The position numbers and the translations under genes were made by a program. This document shows positions 1 to 4,842 of a DNA stretch of 5,270 nt, in pieces. The notes beneath the pieces are model-generated. The model was not told the DNA's origin and ran no database searches. It saw only the letters and a program-made list of their open reading frames with translations. The stretch spans positions 1 through 5,270 of the forward strand of contig JAEZSU010000052.1 of NCBI GenBank assembly GCA_023421635.1, in the 5' to 3' direction. Position 1 is the first letter of the stretch; every line of letters begins with the position of its first letter. This stretch comes from Actinomycetes bacterium (GTDB lineage Bacteria; Actinomycetota; Actinomycetes; Actinomycetales; Microbacteriaceae).

Positions 1-429
1 TCCTCGATCGAGGCCTCGGTGCTCATCACCGCGAACCTGGTCGACCTGAAGGTGCCGCAGATCTGGGCGAAGGCGGTGTCGCAGTCGCACGGCAAGATCC
101 TCGCCCGCGTCGGCGCCAACCATGTCATCTACCCGGAGCGCGAGGCCGGTGAGCGCGTCGCCCACCTCGTCTCGGGCCGGATGCTGGACTTCATCCGCTT
201 CGACGACGACTTCGTGCTCGCCAAGATGTACCCGCCGCGGTTCATCCGCGGGGTGGGCCTGAACCAGTCGGGCGTGCGCACGAAGTTCAACGTGACCGTG
301 GTGGGCGTGAAGAGCCCGGGCAAGCCGTTCCGCTACGCCGAGGCGGACACCGTGGTGACCAACCACGATCTCATCATCGTCTCGGGCACCAACGGCGACA
401 TCGAACGCTTCGCCGCGCTGGACCGTTGA
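1..429 (+). CDS. Potassium channel regulatory subunit KtrA/TrkA, C-terminal part (5' end outside window)
   Basis: Only the last 142 residues are visible; the frame is open to base 1, so the start lies upstream. The protein is the cytoplasmic gating subunit of a Ktr/Trk potassium uptake system, binding nucleotide in an RCK_N (Rossmann) domain and a further ligand in RCK_C. Residues 1-50 of the fragment look like the end of RCK_N, with a stretch around ILARVGANHVIYPEREAGER that is characteristic of KtrA. Residues 67-142 look like RCK_C: a KMYPP segment, the conserved GxGLNQSGVR-like loop, and an ending of alternating strands with TNHDLIIVSGTNGDIERF. In many RCK_C proteins this domain binds cyclic di-AMP; whether this one does cannot be seen. 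The partner membrane subunit (KtrB/TrkH) would be expected upstream. The next gene starts 41 nt downstream on the same strand. The family call is firm; KtrA rather than another TrkA-type protein is an inference. Confidence 0.9.
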   Translation, partial: SSIEASVLITANLVDLKVPQIWAKAVSQSHGKILARVGANHVIYPEREAGERVAHLVSGRMLDFIRFDDDFVLAKMYPPRFIRGVGLNQSGVRTKFNVTVVGVKSPGKPFRYAEADTVVTNHDLIIVSGTNGDIERFAALDR

Positions 430-457
430 CCCCGCTGACAGCCGCGCCGGACGGTGC

Positions 458-463
458 GAGACT
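458..463 (+). promoter_or_regulatory. Possible leaderless -10 element of the SnoaL-like gene
   Basis: GAGACT lies exactly 7 nt before the ATG at 471, the same spacing as the TAGACT and TAGGTT elements before two other genes in this window. It lacks the first T of the TANNNT consensus, so it is weaker than those. No Shine-Dalgarno sequence precedes this ATG, which fits a leaderless transcript starting at or next to the A of ATG. No clear -35 element is visible. Confidence 0.4.
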
Positions 464-470
464 GGCCGCC

Positions 471-848
471 ATGACCGAGCGCAGCGCGACCGAGGCCGAC
501 GTCCGCGACTGGATGGCGGGCTACATCGCCGCCTGGGAGGGCAACGACCCCGACCGCATCAGGGCGCTGTTCGCCCCGGATGCGGAGTACCGCACCGAGC
601 CGTGGACCGACCCGTGGCAGGGGCACGAGGAGATCGTCGCCGGGTGGCTCGAGCGGAGCGACCAGGCGGGCGACTTCACGTTCACCTGGGACGTCGCGGG
701 CATCGACGGCGATCGCGCCTTCGTGCAGGGCCGGACCGTGTACCGCGACGGGCGGACCTACCGCAACCTGTGGGTCATCGACCTGGCGCCGGACGGCCGC
801 GCCCGCGGCTACACGGAGTGGTGGATGGACGAGTCCTCGCCCTCCTGA
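471..848 (+). CDS. SnoaL-like / NTF2-like fold protein
   Basis: The predicted product is 125 residues, the usual length of a single-domain SnoaL-like (NTF2-like cone fold) protein, with no signal peptide or membrane segment. Family features visible are an N-terminal helix with Trp15, Tyr18 and Trp22, then the N-D-P-D-x-I-x-x-L-F pattern at about residues 25-34 leading into 'F-A-P-D-A-E-Y' (34-40), a polar P-W-x-x-P-W-x-G-H-E-E-I segment at 44-55, and a C-terminal beta sheet ending in E-W-W (116-118). Such proteins range from polyketide cyclases and isomerases to non-enzymatic ligand-binding proteins, so no substrate can be named. I chose ATG 471 because a TTG at 426 in the same frame overlaps the stop of the potassium regulator and has no support, while 471 has the -10-like hexamer at leaderless spacing. 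The gene converges on proC with only 2 nt between the stop codons. Confidence 0.85.
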   Translation: MTERSATEADVRDWMAGYIAAWEGNDPDRIRALFAPDAEYRTEPWTDPWQGHEEIVAGWLERSDQAGDFTFTWDVAGIDGDRAFVQGRTVYRDGRTYRNLWVIDLAPDGRARGYTEWWMDESSPS

Positions 849-850
849 GC

Positions 851-1681
851 TCAGGCGCCGGCGGCGAGCTCCTTCGCCCGCGCGAGCGCGGCATCCGTCG
901 CCCGCGCGAACGCGTCGTCGAGGCGCGCGTCCTGCAGCACCGCGATCGCCCGCTCGGTGGTGCCCTTCGGGCTCGTGACCCTGCGTCGCAGCTCCGCCGG
1001 GTCCTCCCCGGTCGCGTCGAGCAGCGCGGACGCGCCGATGAAGGTCTGCTCCGCCATCAGCCGGGCCTGCTCGCGCGTGAAGCCCTTGCCCACCGCTGCG
1101 TCGGTGAGGTTCTCGATGAGGAGGAACACGTAGGCGGGCCCGGACCCGGAGATGGTCGACAGCTCGTCGATCTGCGTCTCCGGGACCTCGATGACCGCCC
1201 CGACCGTCTCGAACAGGCGCCGCACCACCGCGACGTGCTCCGCGGTCGCGTTCGTGCCTGCGGCGAGGCCGGTGACGGCCTTGCCCACCACGGCGGGGGT
1301 GTTCGGCATGGAGCGGAGGACGATCGCGTCCGGTCCGAGGATCTCCTCGAACGTGGCGATGGTGACGCCCGCCGCGAGACTCACCACGATCGCACCCTCC
1401 CGGAGCGCCGGGGCGATCTCGCGCAGCAGGTCGGGGACCATCGCCGGCTTGACGCCGACGAGCACGATGTCGGCCGACGCGGCCGCCTCCAGATTGCCGT
1501 CCGGGCGGTCGGCGAGCGCGATGCTCGTGACACCGGGCAGTCCGGCGAGCGCCTCCGCCTTCGCCGCGGTGCGGTTGGTCACCGCGATGCGCTCCGCGGC
1601 GCCGGAGGCGACGAGTCCGCTGAGGATGGCGCCGCCCATGGAACCGGCGCCGATGATCGCGATGGGAGGAAGGGAAGTCAT
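851..1681 (-). CDS. proC: Pyrroline-5-carboxylate reductase
   Basis: The product catalyses the last step of proline synthesis, NAD(P)H-dependent reduction of 1-pyrroline-5-carboxylate to L-proline, in the cytosol. With the ATG at 1681 it has 276 residues, normal for ProC. Domains in order: an N-terminal Rossmann fold with the dinucleotide loop G-A-G-S-M-G (11-16), the V-K-P segment (77-79), R-S-M-P-N-T-P (123-129) at the active site, then the C-terminal helical dimer domain with the strongly conserved D-E-L-S-T-I-S-G-S-G-P-A-Y (172-184) and the family signature V-T-S-P-K-G-T-T (235-242). The frame could begin three codons earlier at a TTG (1690), but that codon lies inside the likely -10 element (1689-1694), so ATG 1681 is preferred. 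It is transcribed divergently from the hydrolase-like gene and has no operon partner in the window. All expected motifs are present, so it looks functional. Confidence 0.97.
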   Translation of the reverse strand: MTSLPPIAIIGAGSMGGAILSGLVASGAAERIAVTNRTAAKAEALAGLPGVTSIALADRPDGNLEAAASADIVLVGVKPAMVPDLLREIAPALREGAIVVSLAAGVTIATFEEILGPDAIVLRSMPNTPAVVGKAVTGLAAGTNATAEHVAVVRRLFETVGAVIEVPETQIDELSTISGSGPAYVFLLIENLTDAAVGKGFTREQARLMAEQTFIGASALLDATGEDPAELRRRVTSPKGTTERAIAVLQDARLDDAFARATDAALARAKELAAGA

Positions 1682-1688
1682 GGCATCC

Positions 1689-1694
1689 AACCTA
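1689..1694 (-). promoter_or_regulatory. Leaderless -10 element of proC
   Basis: Read on the minus strand this is TAGGTT followed by GGATGCC and then the ATG, giving a TANNNT hexamer exactly 7 nt before the start codon. This is the arrangement known for leaderless actinobacterial transcripts, in which transcription begins at the A of ATG. No Shine-Dalgarno sequence is present. A -35 at 17-nt spacing would be TCGTCG, which is a poor match to TTGACA. Confidence 0.65.
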
Positions 1695-1727
1695 CGCGGG
1701 CCCGGTGCCCTCGACGATGGAGCGGTC

Positions 1728-1733
1728 TATCAT
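1728..1733 (+). promoter_or_regulatory. Probable -10 element of the hydrolase-like gene
   Basis: TATCAT is a good match to the actinobacterial TANNNT -10 consensus. Transcription would start near 1740, giving a very short leader of about 11 nt that still includes the GGAGG at 1741-1745. The region upstream has no good TTGACA-like -35 at 16-18 nt. Between this element and the oppositely directed proC -10 lies an 8-bp palindrome, CGGGCCCG (1697-1704). Confidence 0.5.
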
Positions 1734-1740
1734 CGGCCAC

Positions 1741-1745
1741 GGAGG
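1741..1745 (+). promoter_or_regulatory. Ribosome binding site of the hydrolase-like gene
   Basis: GGAGG stands 5 nt before the ATG at 1751. It decides the start: the same reading frame stays open far upstream, antisense to proC, but only this ATG has a ribosome binding site and a promoter, and only from here does the protein look like its family. Confidence 0.75.
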
Positions 1746-1750
1746 CACGA

Positions 1751-2878
1751 ATGACCTACCCCGAGCACGACCTTCTGGACGGCGTGACCACCCGCATCCT
1801 GGAGACGGGACGGCTGGCCGTCTCCATCCTCGAACGGGAGGGCGACGCGGCCGACACCCCGCCGGAGCGCACCGTCGTCTTCCTGCACGATGTGCTGGCG
1901 TCGTCGCTGCTCTTCCAGGAGTTCCTGCTGCACCTGCCGGCGAACGCGCGCGGCATCGCAGTGGACCTCCGCGGGTTCGGCGACAGCGAGAACCTGCCGG
2001 TGGACGCGACCCGCGGGGTCCGCGACTTCAGCGACGACCTGCACGCGACGCTCCACACCCTGGGGCTGCCGAGCGCGCACCTCGTCGGCTGGGGGCTCGG
2101 CGGCGGGGTCGCGCTGCAGTTCGCCCTCGACCACCCGGTGCGCTCGCTCTCCCTCCTCGCCCCCGTCTCCCCGTACGGCTTCGGCGGCACGCGCCCCGAC
2201 GGCTCGCTCCTCACCGACGACGCCGCCGGCAGCGGCGCGGGCCTGTCCAGCCCCGAGTTCGTGCGACGACTCATCGACCGCGACACGACGGACGAGGCCG
2301 AGAACTCCCCGCGGACCCTGCTGCGCCGCGCGTTCGTGGCCTGGCACGGCGCCGCACCTCACGAGGACCTGTGGGTCGACGCCATGCTCGCGACCTCCAC
2401 CGCGGGCGGGAACTACCCCGGCGACAGCGTCGCCTCCGAGCACTGGCCCGGCTACGCGCCCGGCACCACGGGCGTGCTCAACGCCGTCTCACCGCGTTGG
2501 TTCGACGTCTCCGGCATCGTGGCGCTGGAAGCCAAGCCGCCGGTGCTGTGGATCCACGGGGAGCTCGACGCCATCGTCTCCGACACCTCGTTCTTCGATC
2601 CCGGCCACCTCGGCGCGCTCGGCATCCTCCCCGACTGGCCGGGCGAGGAGCTCGCACCGGCGCAGCCCATGGTCTCGCAGACCCGGGCGGTGCTCGAGGC
2701 GTACCGCGCCGACGGGGGCGCCGTCCGCGAGATCGCGCTGCCCGACATCGGGCACACGCCCCACCTGGAGCTCCCCGCCGCGGTGCGCCGCGACATCCTC
2801 GAGCACACCGGGCTGCTCGGCGGTCCGGCCGAGCCCGCGCCCACCACCGAGCAGATCATCCTCAGGTCGTCGGATTGA
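1751..2878 (+). CDS. Alpha/beta-hydrolase-fold protein with glycine at the nucleophile position
   Basis: The product has 375 residues and no signal peptide or membrane segment. The core is clear: strand V-V-F-L-H-D at 42-47, V-D-L-R-G-F-G-D-S at 71-79, the nucleophile elbow at 113-118, a probable cap or lid insertion at about 145-255, W-I-H-G-E-L-D with the likely acid Asp273, and D-I-G-H-T-P-H-L-E with the expected catalytic His335. The elbow reads G-W-G-L-G-G, so residue 115, normally Ser (or Asp/Cys), is Gly. The oxyanion segment after the first strand is H-D where H-G is usual. Acid and base remain but no nucleophile is visible, so ordinary ester or amide hydrolysis by this fold is doubtful; it may be a binding protein or use another chemistry. 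Codon 115 is GGG, at least two changes from any Ser codon, which argues against a single read error. The protein ends T-E-Q-I-I-L-R-S-S-D, resembling the tail of the next gene product. Its Arg372 is the only AGG arginine codon in the gene. Substrate unknown. Confidence 0.9.
   Translation: MTYPEHDLLDGVTTRILETGRLAVSILEREGDAADTPPERTVVFLHDVLASSLLFQEFLLHLPANARGIAVDLRGFGDSENLPVDATRGVRDFSDDLHATLHTLGLPSAHLVGWGLGGGVALQFALDHPVRSLSLLAPVSPYGFGGTRPDGSLLTDDAAGSGAGLSSPEFVRRLIDRDTTDEAENSPRTLLRRAFVAWHGAAPHEDLWVDAMLATSTAGGNYPGDSVASEHWPGYAPGTTGVLNAVSPRWFDVSGIVALEAKPPVLWIHGELDAIVSDTSFFDPGHLGALGILPDWPGEELAPAQPMVSQTRAVLEAYRADGGAVREIALPDIGHTPHLELPAAVRRDILEHTGLLGGPAEPAPTTEQIILRSSD
2846..2878 (+). repeat. Shared C-terminal tail, copy 1 (in the hydrolase-like protein)
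   Basis: The last ten codons plus stop encode T-E-Q-I-I-L-R-S-S-D (residues 366-375). The same pattern, T-E-x-I-I-L-(R/K)-S-x-D-stop, ends the CDF transporter encoded next (copy at 3846-3878). Over the eight codons from Thr to Ser the DNA is identical at 20 of 24 positions. It is preceded by a Pro/Ala/Glu-rich linker (about 357-365), as expected for a flexible exposed end. Confidence 0.7.
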
Positions 2879-2895
2879 GGATGCCGGCGGCATCC
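2879..2895. repeat. Inverted repeat between hydrolase-like gene and CDF gene
   Basis: GGATGCC-GGC-GGCATCC is a perfect 7-bp inverted repeat with a 3-nt centre. It begins directly after the stop codon at 2876-2878 and ends 7 nt before the CDF -10 element. It could be a weak terminator hairpin (no T-tract follows) or an operator covering the -35 region of the CDF promoter. The sequence shows the symmetry only; either role is inference. GGATGCC/GGCATCC half-sites also occur elsewhere in the window, mostly inside genes. Confidence 0.55.
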
Positions 2896-2902
2896 GGGTC
2901 CG

Positions 2903-2908
2903 TAGACT
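2903..2908 (+). promoter_or_regulatory. Leaderless -10 element of the CDF transporter gene
   Basis: TAGACT is followed by 7 nt and then ATG at 2916, the same geometry as proC. There is no Shine-Dalgarno sequence, so a leaderless transcript is likely. TTGAGG at 2875-2880 resembles a -35 box but is 22 nt away, too far for a standard promoter. The element suggests the transporter has its own promoter despite following the hydrolase-like gene by 37 nt. Confidence 0.6.
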
Positions 2909-2915
2909 CGTCGCC

Positions 2916-3878
2916 ATGAGTGCTTCCGGCGGCGGCAAAGCGATCCTGGCCGCGTTCGCGGCGAACCTCGGCATCGCGCTGGCGAAGTTCGTCGCGTGGT
3001 TCCTGTCGGGGTCCGCGTCGATGCTGGCGGAGGGCATCCACTCCCTCGCCGACTCCGGCAACCAGCTGCTGCTCATGCTCGGCGGCCGGAAGGCGCGCAG
3101 GCAGGCGGACAGCGAGCACCCCTTCGGCTACGGGCGCGAACGCTACGTGTACGCGTTCGTCGTCGCGATCATCCTCTTCTCGGTCGGCGGACTGTTCTCG
3201 GTGTACGAGGGGATCGAGAAGCTCACCCACCCGCACGAACTCGAGAACGCATGGCTGCCCATCGTGGTGCTGGTCATCGCGATCGGTCTCGAGTCGTTCT
3301 CCCTCCGCACCGCCGTGAAGGAGTCGAACCTCGTCCGGCCGAAGAACCAGTCCTGGATCGCGTTCGTGCGGCGGGCCAAGGCGCCGGAGCTGCCCGTCGT
3401 GCTGCTCGAGGACGTCGCCGCGCTCACCGGCCTCGTCTTCGCCCTGTTCGGCGTCGGCCTGACCGTCATCACCGGCGACTCGGTCTTCGACGCCATCGGC
3501 ACCCTCATGATCGGCGTCCTGCTGATCGCGGTGGCGGTGATCCTCGGCATCGAGACGAAGAGTCTGCTCGTCGGCGAGGGCGCGACCCCCGGCGACCACG
3601 AGGCGATCGTGCGCGCCATCGAGGCGGGCGACGAGGTGCAGAAGCTCATCCACCTGAAGACCCTGTACCTCGGACCCGACGAGCTGCTCGTCGCGGCCAA
3701 GATCGGCCTGCCGACCGACAAGCCGCTCGTCGAGGTCGCCGCCGACATCGACGCGGTCGAGCGCCGCATCCGGGCCGCCGTCCCGGTGGCGCGGGTGATC
3801 TACCTCGAACCCGACGTCTACCGCGCCCCGCAGCCGTTGCTGCCGACCGAGGCGATCATCCTCAAATCGGAGGACTGA
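2916..3878 (+). CDS. Cation diffusion facilitator transporter (ZnT9/SLC30A9-like subgroup)
   Basis: The 320-residue product is an inner-membrane divalent metal/proton antiporter, exporting ions such as zinc, manganese or iron from the cytosol. Six membrane segments are visible at roughly 8-30, 34-56, 76-98, 113-131, 159-185 and 190-212. TM2 carries H-S-L-A-D (His42, Asp46) and TM5 carries L-L-E-D-V-A-A-L-T-G (Glu165, Asp166), the pairs expected to form the transport metal site. The order H-S-x-x-D-x-x-N-Q, then H-P-F-G-Y-G-R-E-R-Y, then L-L-E-D-x-A-A is typical of the ZnT9-like subgroup. Residues 213-303 form the cytoplasmic C-terminal domain, ending V-I-Y-L-E-P-D-V-Y. A linker then leads to the tail T-E-A-I-I-L-K-S-E-D, close to that of the upstream gene product. 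The metal cannot be told from sequence. ATG 2916 is supported by the leaderless promoter and by full-length TM1. The next gene starts 2 nt after the stop, with its ribosome binding site inside this gene. Confidence 0.93.
   Translation: MSASGGGKAILAAFAANLGIALAKFVAWFLSGSASMLAEGIHSLADSGNQLLLMLGGRKARRQADSEHPFGYGRERYVYAFVVAIILFSVGGLFSVYEGIEKLTHPHELENAWLPIVVLVIAIGLESFSLRTAVKESNLVRPKNQSWIAFVRRAKAPELPVVLLEDVAALTGLVFALFGVGLTVITGDSVFDAIGTLMIGVLLIAVAVILGIETKSLLVGEGATPGDHEAIVRAIEAGDEVQKLIHLKTLYLGPDELLVAAKIGLPTDKPLVEVAADIDAVERRIRAAVPVARVIYLEPDVYRAPQPLLPTEAIILKSED
3846..3878 (+). repeat. Shared C-terminal tail, copy 2 (in the CDF transporter)
   Basis: The last ten codons plus stop encode T-E-A-I-I-L-K-S-E-D (residues 311-320), matching the tail of the preceding hydrolase-like protein at T, E, I, I, L, S and D, with R/K conserved in charge. 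Lys317 is AAA, whereas nearly all other lysines of this gene are AAG. The codons for Ser-Glu-Asp also provide the GGAGG ribosome binding site of the next gene, so the DNA here does two jobs. Confidence 0.7.
3869..3873 (+). promoter_or_regulatory. Ribosome binding site of the LLM oxidoreductase gene, inside the CDF gene
   Basis: GGAGG lies 7 nt before the ATG at 3881 and overlaps the last sense codons of the transporter gene. With only 2 nt between stop and start, this arrangement points to translational coupling of the two genes on one mRNA. Confidence 0.8.
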
Positions 3879-3880
3879 GC

Positions 3881-4813
3881 ATGGAGTACTGCGTCTTCAC
3901 CGAACCGCAGCAGGGCTTCTCCTACCAGGAGCAGGTGGACTTCGCGCAGACCGCCGAACGCCTCGGCTTCGACGGGTTCTTCCGCTCCGACCACTACCTG
4001 CGCATGGGCACCGGCGACCCGCTCCCCGGCCCCACCGACGCGTGGACCACGCTCGCGGGGCTCGCCAGGGAGACCGCCCGCATCCGCCTGGGCACCCTGG
4101 TGTCCTCGGCGACGTTCCGACTGCCGGGCCTGCTCGCGATCCAGGTGGCGCAGGTGGACCAGATGAGCGGGGGCCGGGTGGAGCTCGGCCTCGGCACCGG
4201 GTGGTTCGAGGCGGAGCACACTGCCTACGGCATCCCCTTCCCCAAGCGCCGCTTCGACCTGCTCGAGGAACAGCTGCAGGTGATCACGGGGCTGTGGTCG
4301 ACACCGCTCGACGAGACCTTCTCGTTCCACGGCGACCACTACGACCTCACCGACGCTCCGGCACTGCCGGTGCCGGTGCAGGCACCGGTGCCGCTGATCG
4401 TCGGCGGCGGGGGTCCGGTCCGCACGCCCGCGCTGGCGGCACGGTACGCGACCGAGTTCAACATCGGGTTCCAGCCCGAGCCGGTGATCGCGGAGAAGTT
4501 CGCCGGTGTCCGCGCGGCGTGTGAGCAGGCGGACCGCGACCCGGCGGGGCTGAAGCTGTCGGTCGCGCTCCCCACCATCGCCGGCAGGCGCGAGAACGAG
4601 CTGCGGTGGCGGGCCCAGGCGATCGGGCGGGACGCCGACACGTTCCGGGCGGACGGCAACATCATCGGCGGCGTCGACGAGATCGCCGCGAAGGTGACGC
4701 GCCTACGCGACCTCGGTGCGTCGCGCGTGTACTTCCAGCTCCTCGACATGCGAGACCTCGAGCAGCTCGAATACCTCGGGACCGAGGTGCTCCCCCACCT
4801 CCCCCGCGACTGA
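3881..4813 (+). CDS. F420-dependent LLM-class (luciferase-like) oxidoreductase
   Basis: The 310-residue product belongs to the luciferase-like monooxygenase (TIM-barrel) superfamily, in the branch usually annotated as using coenzyme F420. Visible features are an N-terminal strand, the A-E-R-L-G-F-D-G segment at 25-32, D-H-Y at 37-39 in the cofactor pocket, the I-R-L-G-T-L-V pattern at 68-74, L-S/M-S-G-G-R-V-E-L-G-L-G-T-G-W at about 95-108, which is the family hallmark, and P-L-I-V-G-G-G-G at 171-178. I-I-G-G-V-D-E-I-A-A-K at 261-271 matches the usual late G-(T/G)-x-x-x-(V/I) region. Members reduce or oxidise varied small molecules, and no substrate can be assigned. Whether F420 or FMN is bound needs testing; F420 is favoured by subgroup resemblance and the actinobacterial host. 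The gene is coupled to the CDF transporter upstream and faces tadA, with 29 nt between stop codons. It lacks the T-E-x-I-I-L tail of the two preceding products. Confidence 0.9.
   Translation: MEYCVFTEPQQGFSYQEQVDFAQTAERLGFDGFFRSDHYLRMGTGDPLPGPTDAWTTLAGLARETARIRLGTLVSSATFRLPGLLAIQVAQVDQMSGGRVELGLGTGWFEAEHTAYGIPFPKRRFDLLEEQLQVITGLWSTPLDETFSFHGDHYDLTDAPALPVPVQAPVPLIVGGGGPVRTPALAARYATEFNIGFQPEPVIAEKFAGVRAACEQADRDPAGLKLSVALPTIAGRRENELRWRAQAIGRDADTFRADGNIIGGVDEIAAKVTRLRDLGASRVYFQLLDMRDLEQLEYLGTEVLPHLPRD
4368..4393 (+). repeat. Inverted repeat inside the LLM oxidoreductase gene
   Basis: CCGGTGC-AG-GCACCGG (4373-4388) is a perfect 7-bp inverted repeat; counting two G-U pairs and three further G-C pairs outside it, the RNA could pair over most of 4368-4393. 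It falls in codons for the Val-Pro-rich stretch P-V-P-V-Q-A-P-V-P (163-171), so it may simply reflect alternating Val and Pro codons. Confidence 0.5.
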
Positions 4814-4842
4814 CCACGGCCGCGCCGCATCCGCCGCCGCGG

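Noticed and set aside
426..470. TTG start at 426 for the SnoaL-like gene
   Set aside because: It would overlap the stop codon of the potassium regulator and add 15 residues with no family resemblance; ATG 471 has the better start context.
1682..1690. TTG start at 1690 for proC
   Set aside because: It falls inside the likely -10 hexamer of proC; ATG 1681 fits leaderless initiation and normal length.
602..1750. Long open frame running upstream of the hydrolase-like gene, antisense to proC
   Set aside because: High GC keeps this frame open. The translation is Arg/Gly-rich without family features until ATG 1751, where the promoter, GGAGG and the alpha/beta-hydrolase fold begin.
1890..2915. Possible fusion of an N-terminal extension to the CDF transporter
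   Set aside because: The frame is open, but the extension is Ser/Arg/Pro-rich noise out of frame with the hydrolase-like gene. The transporter's first membrane segment fits a start at 2916.
1705..2919. Long +1-frame reading across the hydrolase-like gene
   Set aside because: The product is dominated by Arg, Ala, Pro and Gly, typical of an out-of-frame shadow of a GC-rich gene, and it overlaps a well-supported CDS entirely.
2862..3653. Antisense frame rich in Asp, Glu, His and Arg opposite the CDF gene
   Set aside because: The composition is what the reverse strand of a GC-rich membrane protein gene gives; there is no ribosome binding site, domain or regular pattern.
2849..3878. The two C-terminal tails lie exactly 1000 bp apart
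   Set aside because: The round number follows from the lengths of the intergenic gap and the transporter gene and has no plausible biological meaning.
2996..3880. Possible long N-terminal extension of the LLM oxidoreductase
   Set aside because: The upstream translation is an Arg-rich shadow of the transporter gene. ATG 3881 has a ribosome binding site and gives a normal-length family member.
4814..4842. Terminator between the convergent LLM and tadA genes
   Set aside because: The 29 bp are GC-rich but I could not find a clean stem with a loop or a T-tract, so no terminator is called.
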